Shown here piece by piece: positions 44,116-52,637 of a stretch of DNA of 64,000 bases. Each line of letters opens with the position of its first letter. The stretch's first letter is position 1. Source of the stretch: Burkholderiales bacterium (GTDB taxonomy: Bacteria > Pseudomonadota > Gammaproteobacteria > Burkholderiales > WYBJ01); NCBI GenBank assembly GCA_022841915.1, contig JALHQN010000008.1:14713-78712 (forward strand). Direction: 5' to 3'. The notes under the pieces are model-generated. The model was not told the DNA's origin. It searched no databases and saw only the letters and a list, made by a program, of their open reading frames with translations. The position numbers were made by a program, and so were the translations under genes.

Positions 44116-45906
44116 ATGAAGACAGTCAACGGCGCACGTTGTGCGCAAGCCCTGGTGCCCATGCGCGACGGCACGCGCCTGAACACCTTCGTCTATCTCC
44201 CCGTCGGCGGCGGCACGCGCTATCCGACCCTCCTGCAGCGCACGCCCTACGGCATCACCGCGGCCGACGCGCAAGACAAGATGGACTGCACCCAGGGCTG
44301 GCTGCCGGCCATCGATACCCCGATGCGCGGCTCGATCCTGCGCGGATATCGCGCTATCGTCGCGCACGGCTATGCGGCGGTTTATCAGGACACGCGCGGA
44401 CGCCATGGCTCCGAGGGCGAAGACCGCGTCTACGCCGACGACGCGACCGACGGCTACGACACGCTCGAATGGATCTCCCGACAATCGTGGTGTAACGGGC
44501 GCATCGGCATGTCCGGATCGTCGGCCGGCGCAACGACGACGTTCGCGGCGGCATCGCAGCGCCATCCCAATCTGCGCGCCTTCTTCGCTCAAGTGGGTGG
44601 CTCGAGCATCTACGACGACGTGGTCTACGAAGGCAATGCCATCGAGATGGAACGCCTATGGCTCTGGGTGGCGCAGAACATTCCCGGCTTGTCCCGCTCG
44701 CACCGCGAAGCCGTCATGCAAAGGTTCGGCATCGGCCCCGACGAACTGCAGCACGCTGCAAACGAAGCTACCGAGCGCTGGACAAGACTGCAGGCCGCGA
44801 GCCGCATGCAACCACCCTTCGTGCATAGCGAAGACTGGTTGCGCCTGCCGCTCACCGGCTACCCCGCCTTCGCAACCTGGCAGCCTTTTCTCGACGAGAT
44901 CATCACGCATCCGGCGCCGGACAGCTTTCGCGCGGCCCATGATTTTCGCAGCAGCATCGACATCCCGGGGTTTCATGCGACGACCTGGTACGACATCTTT
45001 CAGACCAGCGTGATCGCCGCTTTCGAAGATATCCAGAAGCGCGTGGGCAATCAGCGGCTCTGGATCGGACCGAACCATCATTACTTCATCTACGAAACCC
45101 GGTTCTGGCCGCGCGATCCGTACTTCGAATGGTTCGACCACTGGCTCAAGGATGCCGACACCCGCATCATGGATGAGCCACCTGTCTACTATTCCCCGCG
45201 CGCCTGGGTCGACGATGAAGCGCACTACGTCGCCGACGACTGGCGCCCTAGCGATACCTGGCCGCCTGCGGGAGGCATCACGCGCATGTATTACCTGCGC
45301 GCGGACGGCACCCTTTCCACCGACGGCCCCGGAGGCGGCGCGCTGTGTTTCCGCTACGACCCTCGCCGTCCGATACCGACGCTCGGCGGACGCAACATGC
45401 TGATCGATGCCGGGCAACGCGACCAGCGCCCGGCCCGCTGCCTGCCCGACTATGGGCTCGTCTATCGCAGCGAGCCGCTGAGCGCCGACACCACCATCGC
45501 GGGCGAAGTACGCGTCAGCTTGCACGTCGCTTCGGATTGCCCGGACACGGACTTCGTCGCCAAGCTGGTCGAGCTCTGGCCGGACGGCCGGGCGATGCTG
45601 CTCATGGATGGCGTGGTGCGTGCGATGTACCGGGATGCCGGCGCAGCGGAAGCCCAGCCGCTGGCACCCGACGAGATCGTGCAGATCACCCTGAGCCTCG
45701 CCCACATCCATCACACGGTGCGAGCCGGCAATCGGCTCGAGATCGACATCACCAGCAGCAATTTTCCGCGACGGGCGCGCAACACCAACAGCGGGCACTC
45801 CGTGCTCGCGCGCGATGGCGAAGCCGATCTTCGCATCGCCACCAACAGCGTGCATCACGCAGCCTCGGCGCCTTCGTTCGTGGAGATTCCGATCCTCGTC
45901 GAATGA
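44116..45906 (+). CDS. CocE/NonD family (X-Pro dipeptidyl-peptidase-like) hydrolase
   Basis: Serine hydrolase of 596 residues. The alpha/beta-hydrolase domain begins with MRDGTRLNTFVYLP, YPTLLQRTPYG and the QDTRGRHGSEG oxyanion strand, and the nucleophile elbow is GMSGSSAGA after CNGRI. A helical cap follows, then the C-terminal jelly-roll (from about 380) with AGEVRVSLHVASDCPDTDFVAKLVELWPDG, ending in a RAGNRLEIDITSSNFPR motif. Such enzymes cleave esters or amides (cocaine esterase, glutaryl acylases). No export signal. The CMD gene follows 47 bp later on the same strand. Confidence 0.92.
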   Translation: MKTVNGARCAQALVPMRDGTRLNTFVYLPVGGGTRYPTLLQRTPYGITAADAQDKMDCTQGWLPAIDTPMRGSILRGYRAIVAHGYAAVYQDTRGRHGSEGEDRVYADDATDGYDTLEWISRQSWCNGRIGMSGSSAGATTTFAAASQRHPNLRAFFAQVGGSSIYDDVVYEGNAIEMERLWLWVAQNIPGLSRSHREAVMQRFGIGPDELQHAANEATERWTRLQAASRMQPPFVHSEDWLRLPLTGYPAFATWQPFLDEIITHPAPDSFRAAHDFRSSIDIPGFHATTWYDIFQTSVIAAFEDIQKRVGNQRLWIGPNHHYFIYETRFWPRDPYFEWFDHWLKDADTRIMDEPPVYYSPRAWVDDEAHYVADDWRPSDTWPPAGGITRMYYLRADGTLSTDGPGGGALCFRYDPRRPIPTLGGRNMLIDAGQRDQRPARCLPDYGLVYRSEPLSADTTIAGEVRVSLHVASDCPDTDFVAKLVELWPDGRAMLLMDGVVRAMYRDAGAAEAQPLAPDEIVQITLSLAHIHHTVRAGNRLEIDITSSNFPRRARNTNSGHSVLARDGEADLRIATNSVHHAASAPSFVEIPILVE

Positions 45907-45953
45907 TGGTAGCGTGCGGGCCACGCAACACAACCCGCCCGGAAAGGACCACG

Positions 45954-46352
45954 ATGAGCGACGACGCACACGACGAACTCACCCGACAAACCGCGAGACG
46001 CCTGTTCGGCCGGCCGAAGCGCGGCGAAGGCGCTTATGCGCAATGGCGCGCCTTCAATCCCGAACTCGCGCGCGAATTCTCGCGCTTCTTTGTCGGCAGG
46101 CTCTACTCGCGCGAAGTGATCTCGCAAAAGCAGCGCGAGTTGTGCGCCGTGGCCGCACTCGCCGTACTCAACTACCAAGAGGAACTCGCCATCCACGCCG
46201 GTGCCGCGCTCAACTGCGGCGCCACTGCCGAGGAGGTCTCGGAAGTCATCTTCCAGATGGCGACCTACGGCGGCGCCCCCTGCACGGTGGAAGGCCTGCG
46301 CACCCTGAAGAAGGTGCTGGAAGAACGCGGCGGCTGGAAACCCGCCGATTGA
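45954..46352 (+). CDS. Carboxymuconolactone decarboxylase family protein
   Basis: All-helical protein of 132 residues with the CMD core KQRELCAVAALAVLNYQEELAIHAGAALNCGATAEEVSEVIFQMATYGG. The length matches gamma-carboxymuconolactone decarboxylase (about 130), which acts in protocatechuate degradation. The AhpD-type CxxC is absent, so a peroxidase-reductase role is unlikely. GGAAAGGACCACG precedes the start; an earlier Met in frame (45903) lacks a ribosome-binding site. It appears co-transcribed with the CocE-type hydrolase. Confidence 0.88.
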   Translation: MSDDAHDELTRQTARRLFGRPKRGEGAYAQWRAFNPELAREFSRFFVGRLYSREVISQKQRELCAVAALAVLNYQEELAIHAGAALNCGATAEEVSEVIFQMATYGGAPCTVEGLRTLKKVLEERGGWKPAD

Positions 46353-46502
46353 CCGCCGGGATCGACCCTCCCCGGTTGAAACGAGCGCAATGCTTTAGTA
46401 CCGCGCCGGGCGTCTTTGGTTACTTGCCGCCGAGTGCGGCAGGAGATCAACGAGCGATCTTCGCGAGCTTCTACGTGCGCATCGGCGCCCGCCCACTCGA
46501 GC

Positions 46503-48110
46503 TCACGGCTCTCCGGCCAAGGGCGGCGTACTCCTGGGCGGCCTGCGCGGATTCGCCGCCTGCTCGTAAGCATAGGCGTACGCCAGCAGTCGATCTTCCG
46601 AGTAATCGGGGCCCAGCAACTCCGCCCCGACCGGAACACCGATCGGCGCATTCGCGGTCGGTGTCGAGAAGCCCCCGGGAAAGGTGACCGCGGGGAACCC
46701 GGTGCCGTTGGACATCGTGCCGTTGCGCTCGGTCTGATCGGGCGCGTCGATGGGCACGACGAGTATCCGCTGCAGCGGATACAGGATGGCATCGAGCTTC
46801 AGTTCGGCCATCTTGCCCGCGACGAGGATCTTCAACTTCTCGCGATTCAAGGTGCGATCCTTGTACGCGACACTGTTCATCCCATCGACCACGGCCAGCT
46901 CCGCAGCCAGCGTCTTCTGCACGACCGACTGGTTGGTCGCGACCAGATCGGCGAAGCTGCGTATGGGCGCCTGCGGGCCGAGGGTCGCGAAGTAGCGCTC
47001 CATCACCGTGCGTGCCTCGAAGCGCGAGGTCGAGACCAGACCGGCGAGCTTGGTGTACTCGGGCAGATCGAAGCGCACGATGGTCGCGCCCAGCGACTGC
47101 ATGGTCGCAATCACCCCCTCCATCACTTTGTTCACTTCCTGGTGGCGCGCCTCCTTGCCGAACATCGTGGTCATCACGCCGATGCGCGCCCCCTTGAGGG
47201 CATCCTTGGCGAGCAGATGGGTATACGACTTCGGCATGCGCCCGCTGGACAACGCCGTCACCGGATCGGCTGGATCGTAGCCCGCCATGACGTCGAGCAA
47301 GCGGGCGGCATCGGTCACCGTGCGGGTGATGGGCCCGATTTCATCCTGCGTGAGGCTGTTCGGAATCACGCCTGCCCGGCTCACCAAGCCGCGCGTCGGC
47401 CGTATGCCCACGAGATTGGACGCCGACGCCGGCGAACGGATCGACTGCCCGGTATCGCTTCCCGTGCCCAGCAGCGCGAAGTTGGCAGCCAGCGCCGCGC
47501 CCGTCCCGCCGCTGGAGCCGCCCGCCGTGCGCGTGAGATCGTAGGGATTGCGCACCTGTCCGCCCAGGCCGCTCACGGACATGCCGCCCCGGGCAAACTC
47601 CTGCAGATTCGATTTACCCAGGATGAGCGCACCCGCCTCGCGCATGCGCACGACCGTGAACGCGTCGGCCTGCGGAATCGAATTCTTCATGCTGACGTGG
47701 CCGGCGGTGGTCGGCATGTCGGCGGTGTCGAAATTGTCTTTGAGCACGATGGGCACGCAGTGCAACGGCCCGGCGCTCGATCGGTCGGCGCGGTAACGAC
47801 GGTCCAGCTCGGCCGCCTGTTCGAGCGCTTTCGGATTGACCGTGATCATCGACTGCAGCGAGGGGCCCTTGCGATCGTAGGCAGCGATGCGATCCAGATA
47901 CAACTGCACGAGCTGCACGCAAGTCAGTTCGCCCGCGGCAAGCGCGCGATGCACGCTCGCGATCGTTGCCTCTTCCAGCTTGAAAGGTCCGGTGTTCATG
48001 CCCGAAGTGTGCTCGGTGGTCGCGCATCCGGCAAGCAGACTTGCTCCGACAAGAGCTGCCACCCCCTTGCTCCTGGAAAATCTCACCCGTGCTGCCCAGT
48101 GTCCCGTCAT
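46503..48110 (-). CDS. Amidase-signature lipoprotein
   Basis: Protein of 535 residues. A lipoprotein signal ends at Cys29 (ASLLAGC). The amidase signature core follows: Lys124 in PIVLKDNFD, cis-Ser in GGSSGGTGAALAANFALLGTG, and the nucleophile Ser in SDTGQSIRSPA (usual GGSIR reads GQSIR). The catalytic triad therefore seems complete. The length suits periplasmic or outer-membrane amidases that release ammonia from amides. It lies downstream of the sensor-kinase gene on the same strand across 234 bp, and probably has its own promoter. Confidence 0.92.
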   Translation of the reverse strand: MTGHWAARVRFSRSKGVAALVGASLLAGCATTEHTSGMNTGPFKLEEATIASVHRALAAGELTCVQLVQLYLDRIAAYDRKGPSLQSMITVNPKALEQAAELDRRYRADRSSAGPLHCVPIVLKDNFDTADMPTTAGHVSMKNSIPQADAFTVVRMREAGALILGKSNLQEFARGGMSVSGLGGQVRNPYDLTRTAGGSSGGTGAALAANFALLGTGSDTGQSIRSPASASNLVGIRPTRGLVSRAGVIPNSLTQDEIGPITRTVTDAARLLDVMAGYDPADPVTALSSGRMPKSYTHLLAKDALKGARIGVMTTMFGKEARHQEVNKVMEGVIATMQSLGATIVRFDLPEYTKLAGLVSTSRFEARTVMERYFATLGPQAPIRSFADLVATNQSVVQKTLAAELAVVDGMNSVAYKDRTLNREKLKILVAGKMAELKLDAILYPLQRILVVPIDAPDQTERNGTMSNGTGFPAVTFPGGFSTPTANAPIGVPVGAELLGPDYSEDRLLAYAYAYEQAANPRRPPRSTPPLAGEP

Positions 48111-48344
48111 GATTCCTGCCCTTCCGATTCGGTCGGCGCAATGGCCGAAGCGTATAGCATGTCAGCAGCAGCAACGATCGTGCCGGCCTCGGCGGCATCC
48201 TGTTCGAATAAGCATCGGCGCCGAGGCACCCACACCGGTCAGCATGCCGCGCAATGCCGGAGACACCTAGCGTGGAATCGACGAAGTGGGCATGACTCGA
48301 TCGGTCGCCGACCAGGCGATCTGCACAAACCCCGAAGGCAAGAT

Positions 48345-50354
48345 TCAAGCGGTCTGATCGGCCTGCGGGACAAGCGTGCCCTGTGCCTCGCGTCGGTGCG
48401 CCGGCGCCCACTGTTGGAGCACGGCGATCAGCGCTGCCCGCTCGAAAGGCTTGGCGAGGTAGTCGTCCATGCCTGCCGCCAGGCAGGTTTCCCGATCGCC
48501 GGCCAGCACGCGAGCGGTCATCGCAATGATCGGCGTGCGTGCATACGGGTGACGCTGCTCGATCTCCCTGATCGCGCGTGTGGCCTGTACGCCATCCAAA
48601 CCGGGAACCGCCCAATCCATCAGGACGGCATCGAAGCGCTCGCGTTGAATGCGCTCTACGGCCAAGTCGCCGTTTCCAGCCACGACCAGTTCCCAGTCCG
48701 TATCCTCGAGGAACAGGCGCACCACGTCCTGGTTCGCTGGATTGTCCTCGACGAGGAGGATGCGCCGTTTCCGAGCATCGCTCGCTGCGCCTAAGCCACC
48801 CTGGGCCGGCGGCGAGCAATCATTCGCCGAACCGGCCGTCGAGGGTATCGTTTCCGCCGAGCTTCCCACGGTCACGTCAGCCGCAACAGGCGGGGTCCGC
48901 TCTTCCTCCAGCGGCAAGTCGACCCAGAAGGTGCTGCCCCGTCCCACGGTCGACTGCACGCCCACTTCGCCCTCGAGCAGATCGGTCAGATTCTTCACGA
49001 TCGCCAGGCCCAGACCGACGCCGCCGTAGCGCCGCGTCGACGTACCATCCGCCTGGCGAAACGCCTCGTAAAGATGCTCCATGAACGCAGGCTCGATGCC
49101 TATGCCCGTATCGCTGACGCTGAACCGGATGCGCGCGCCCATGGGCATGACCATCACCTGCACCACGCCCCGCTCGGTGAACTTGACGGCATTGCTCACC
49201 AGATTGCCGAGAATCTGGCCGATCCGTACAGGGTCGCCTATGCACCGCTGCGGCAGGGTCGGATCGACGGTCACGGCCAGTTCGTTGTTCGTGCCCGCCG
49301 CGACCTCGCTGAACAGCGCCACGGTATCCCGCACCAGACCGCGCAGATCGAAGGGCTCGGCGATCAGCTCCAACCGACCAGCCTCGATGCGCGAGAAGTC
49401 GAGAATGTCGTTGAGCAGGATCATCAGCGACTTGCCGGCCGTCTGGACCCGGTTGGCGAAGAGGCGCTGGCGGTCATTCAGGTCGGTCCTGAGCAACAGC
49501 TCGGCCATCCCGAGCACGGCATTCATGGGCGTTCTCAATTCATGGCTCATGACCGCCAGAAAATCCGACTTCGCCTTGCTGGCTGCCTGAGCCGCATCCC
49601 GCGCGGAAACGAGTTCGGCCTCGCGCTCGGCGATTCGATCCAGCAATCCGTTGAAGCCGCGGACCATCACGCCGAGTTCATCGGCGCGCGCTGCAGGCAT
49701 GCGCACCGAGTAATCCTGACGACCGCTGCGGATGGCCTCGATGGCCGTCACCAATGCGGAGAGGGGACGGATCACCTGCTGCGAAAGCGCGACGAAGAGC
49801 AGACCAAGCACAAGGAGGGTCGCGACGATGCCGACTGCAGCGGTGAGTTCCAGCAGACTGCGGCGCTCGCGCTCGATCATGGCCAGGGGAAAGCCCACGA
49901 CCACGGTGGCGACGTGATCGGCACCGGTCGCATGCACACGCGCGAGCGAAGCGTGACTCTCATCGTGCGAGTCATCCAGGGCACCGATACCGTGCGGGAT
50001 GGCAGACCTCAGCGTGTGCGACGCCACCACACCGCGCATGCGCGACGCATCGCTGTGAAACAGGATCGTGCCGTCCGGCGACGCCACCATCGCGTAGGAC
50101 AAGCCCTCGTTGCCATGCACGGCCTCGATGCATTGCTCCTCGAAACCCTGCAACTCGGTGACTGCGATCCCGAGCGCCAGGATGCGCTCGAGCTGGATTG
50201 CCAAGCCCTGGGCGATCGCATGCGAGCGCGATGCGTAGGCCTCTGTGGCGCGCTTGTTGAAGTAGTAACTGGAGACGAAGGCGATCATGCCGGTCGCGAG
50301 CATGACCAGCATCGATGCGATCAGCAGGATGCGCCCGCGCAGGCCCATCCTCAT
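48345..50354 (-). CDS. Hybrid sensor histidine kinase/response regulator
   Basis: Membrane sensor of 669 residues. Two transmembrane helices (about 9-32 and 165-192) flank a periplasmic sensor region; then HAMP (about 193-250), HisKA with the phospho-His in FLAVMSHELRTPMN, HATPase with N-box QILGNLVSNAVKF, DTGIGI and GGVGLGLAIVKNL, and a C-terminal receiver with the phospho-Asp in DAVLMDWAVPGLDG. The start overlaps the stop of the upstream substrate-binding gene as ATGA, so the two are translationally coupled. That strongly suggests the binding protein presents a ligand to this kinase. No transcription-factor partner is adjacent. Confidence 0.94.
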   Translation of the reverse strand: MRMGLRGRILLIASMLVMLATGMIAFVSSYYFNKRATEAYASRSHAIAQGLAIQLERILALGIAVTELQGFEEQCIEAVHGNEGLSYAMVASPDGTILFHSDASRMRGVVASHTLRSAIPHGIGALDDSHDESHASLARVHATGADHVATVVVGFPLAMIERERRSLLELTAAVGIVATLLVLGLLFVALSQQVIRPLSALVTAIEAIRSGRQDYSVRMPAARADELGVMVRGFNGLLDRIAEREAELVSARDAAQAASKAKSDFLAVMSHELRTPMNAVLGMAELLLRTDLNDRQRLFANRVQTAGKSLMILLNDILDFSRIEAGRLELIAEPFDLRGLVRDTVALFSEVAAGTNNELAVTVDPTLPQRCIGDPVRIGQILGNLVSNAVKFTERGVVQVMVMPMGARIRFSVSDTGIGIEPAFMEHLYEAFRQADGTSTRRYGGVGLGLAIVKNLTDLLEGEVGVQSTVGRGSTFWVDLPLEEERTPPVAADVTVGSSAETIPSTAGSANDCSPPAQGGLGAASDARKRRILLVEDNPANQDVVRLFLEDTDWELVVAGNGDLAVERIQRERFDAVLMDWAVPGLDGVQATRAIREIEQRHPYARTPIIAMTARVLAGDRETCLAAGMDDYLAKPFERAALIAVLQQWAPAHRREAQGTLVPQADQTA

Positions 50355-51409
50355 CGCGGCGGCTTCTCCCACTCGAACATGGGCACGACTTCCGCGGACA
50401 GCAGCAGCGACGACTTCACCGGGATCCCGAGCTGGCGCGCACGCGCGAGGCTGATCGCCGGATGTCCCTTGACCGTCGGCTGGACGGGCAGCGAATCAGG
50501 GCGCTTACCCTCGACCAGGATGGCACGCGCAAGTCGGCCGGCGGCGCGTCCCTGCTCTCGCTCCGATACAGTGACCGAGCCCAGCACGCCGTGATGAATC
50601 CGGTCGATCCAGAAGCTCACTTCCGGCAAGCGCGTATGCTCGACAACCCACTGCTGCACTTTCTGGTAGGGCACGTTCTTTCCGTCGGGGCCCGCCAGGG
50701 CGAAGATGCCCAGATGGACGACACCATCGGCGAGCGACGGGTACGCCTGCATCGTGCGCATGAACTCATCGAAGGTCTTGACCTGATCGACGGCCACGAG
50801 CGTGGTTCCCGGCAATTCGGCCATCGAAGCGCGGATGCGCGCGATCACCGGCGACCAGTGCGGCGACGAATCCGAGATCACGGCAATCCGCCGGGCCGAG
50901 GGCACCATGGCCTGCAACAGCCGGATCGATTCGACGAAGTGCTCGTGCTCCAGCACGCCCGTCACGTTGGCGGCCTCGTGGAGGCCGTGCGCCTTCGGCT
51001 CCCTGTTGACGCCGCTGAAGACGAACGGCAGCGGTTTGTTCGCATAGTGACGGGTGACGAAGCTCTGCGCATCGTCGTCGGTGGTATAGACGAGATCGGG
51101 CTGCCAGGCCTCGATGATGGCGCGCGCTTCCTGGCCCTTGCGCTCCTTCGCCTCGGACGTGCTGTTGCGCTTCACGTCCATCTGGAAGACGCGAAACTGC
51201 GCCTCGGGCTCGTTCAAGCCCTCCTTGAAGCCGGCGAGTTGCCCGTCGGTCCAGCGCCAGGGCGAATCGAAGCTCATGACGTGAAAGATGCGAAACGGCT
51301 TCTTGGCCGCGCTCGCCTGAGCGAGCACACCCGTACTCGCCACGGAGGCGCACGCCAGTGCACCGAGCGAGCCCAACAAGCGGCGGCGCCGCAACGTGCG
51401 AGTGGTCAT
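50351..51409 (-). CDS. ABC_sub_bind family periplasmic binding protein
   Basis: Exported protein of 352 residues. The N-terminus MTTRTLRRRRLLGSLGALACASVASTGVLAQ is a possible twin-arginine or Sec signal with a run of four arginines. The mature part begins FRIFHVMSFDSPWRWTDGQLAGFKEGL and contains ARAIIEAWQPDLVYTTDDDAQ, LPFVFSGVNREP and SARRIAVISDSSPHW, typical of the two-lobed ABC_sub_bind (TrpX-like) fold. The start at 51409 puts the basic region at the N-terminus. No permease or ATPase gene is adjacent; instead the sensor kinase gene overlaps its stop. Role: probable ligand-binding partner of that kinase. Confidence 0.88.
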   Translation of the reverse strand: MTTRTLRRRRLLGSLGALACASVASTGVLAQASAAKKPFRIFHVMSFDSPWRWTDGQLAGFKEGLNEPEAQFRVFQMDVKRNSTSEAKERKGQEARAIIEAWQPDLVYTTDDDAQSFVTRHYANKPLPFVFSGVNREPKAHGLHEAANVTGVLEHEHFVESIRLLQAMVPSARRIAVISDSSPHWSPVIARIRASMAELPGTTLVAVDQVKTFDEFMRTMQAYPSLADGVVHLGIFALAGPDGKNVPYQKVQQWVVEHTRLPEVSFWIDRIHHGVLGSVTVSEREQGRAAGRLARAILVEGKRPDSLPVQPTVKGHPAISLARARQLGIPVKSSLLLSAEVVPMFEWEKPPR

Positions 51410-51681
51410 GGATGCGGAATCCTGCGGGGCAAGCCGCACGACGATGCGCGGCGACGACCTACACGGTAACCCTGCCTGCGTCACGGCTATTTCAAGAGCA
51501 CATCGCCTTCTGCTGCGCTATTCCGGTTACTCGCTCTTTGGCGGATACCACCCACCCCCGCCGGCTCGTGCCCGACGATCACGCGATCTGCATCCCGCAG
51601 CCTGCCCCAAAAACAAATGGCCCCGGATCTCTCCGAGGCCATGCGTTCGACACTCACCGCCCTCCCGCTCCCCAGTTGCCG

Positions 51682-52116
51682 CTATTCCTCCGGCGGCAGG
51701 GAAAGACTGGGGACGATGCAGCCGCCGGTGCCGATGGCGGTCGTATCGCCTTTCTGGTTGGTGCCGGTGACTTCCACCGTGACGCGCCCGCCATTGGCCA
51801 GGCGCGTGACTGCGGTCACCTTGCCGCTCATGGTGATGGTGTCACCCGGGCGCACGGGGCGCAGGAAGCGCAAATCGACGATGCCGTTGCGATTGTAGAG
51901 ATCGGCGCCGAAATATCGGCGCAGCATCTCGCTCGCGAAGGTCAGCGACATGCGACCCGAGGCCACCGTGCCCTTGGTGCCCAGGGTTTCGCGCGCGGTC
52001 GCCTCGTCGGTGAACTGGCTCGGCCCCGTCTTGCCGCCGCTCTTCTCGAAGAGATTGATCATCTCTTGCGACATGGTCTTGCTGACCGGCGGGACCTCGT
52101 CTGCGACCTTGAACAT
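51682..52116 (-). CDS. MaoC-like hot-dog dehydratase
   Basis: Protein of 144 residues with the single hot-dog layout of MaoC-type (R)-enoyl-CoA hydratases: QFTDEATARETLGTKGTVASGRMSLTFASEML (helix region), then NRNGIVDLRFLRPVRPGDTITMSGKVTAV. The start at 52116 has GGGAG upstream inside the end of the preceding gene; a start at 52134 would overlap that gene by 13 bp. It is the last of four genes on this strand (MetC-like, MmgE/PrpD and two hot-dog proteins) and probably forms a heterodimer with its neighbour. Confidence 0.85.
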   Translation of the reverse strand: MFKVADEVPPVSKTMSQEMINLFEKSGGKTGPSQFTDEATARETLGTKGTVASGRMSLTFASEMLRRYFGADLYNRNGIVDLRFLRPVRPGDTITMSGKVTAVTRLANGGRVTVEVTGTNQKGDTTAIGTGGCIVPSLSLPPEE

Positions 52117-52121
52117 CCGCT

Positions 52122-52550
52122 TTACTTCTCCCATTTCTTGCCGACCTCCGAAGGCTGTTTGAGTTCGTGCGTGATCACGCGGTCGAGCAGACGACCATCC
52201 TCGTCGACGGACACCGCCTCGGTGCAGATGTAGTTCTTGCCGCGACGCGCGTACTTGTCGGCGATCCAAGACTGCACGGTGATCCGCTTGCCCGCAACGG
52301 GCGGGTTGTAGAACTGGAAGCAGCAGCGCGCGTTCACCGAACCGCTGTCGCGATAGCGGACGTGGTACTGCACCGTGTCGACCTTGCCGGAGATGGTCGG
52401 AAATGCCGCTTCGGGATCCTGCACGCCCTTGCGGAAATCATCGATCATCTGCTGCGTGAGCACGTAGGAGAAGGTGTCGAACATTTCACCCACCTCCAGC
52501 GCGTCCCAGTCCAGCAACTTGCGTTTGTCTTCGCCTTCCACATGCGCCAT
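52122..52550 (-). CDS. MaoC/FAS1-type hot-dog dehydratase partner
   Basis: Protein of 142 residues, starting MAHVEGEDKRKLLDWDALEVGEMFDTFSYVLTQQMIDDFRKGV, with the hot-dog strand region CCFQFYNPPVAGKRITVQSWIADKYARRGKNYICTEAVSVDEDG. It resembles the N-terminal half of two-part MaoC dehydratases. It lies 5 bp before the following hot-dog gene, and the pair is likely one enzyme acting on a CoA ester or on the acid handled by the adjacent MmgE/PrpD protein. Confidence 0.8.
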   Translation of the reverse strand: MAHVEGEDKRKLLDWDALEVGEMFDTFSYVLTQQMIDDFRKGVQDPEAAFPTISGKVDTVQYHVRYRDSGSVNARCCFQFYNPPVAGKRITVQSWIADKYARRGKNYICTEAVSVDEDGRLLDRVITHELKQPSEVGKKWEK

Positions 52551-52637
52551 ATCTGCCCCCTCTCTTTGGGATTACCGATGGCCTCCGAATTCGTCGAACC
52601 CGGATAGCTGCCTGCCGATTGTACCGCCCCGGCAGCC

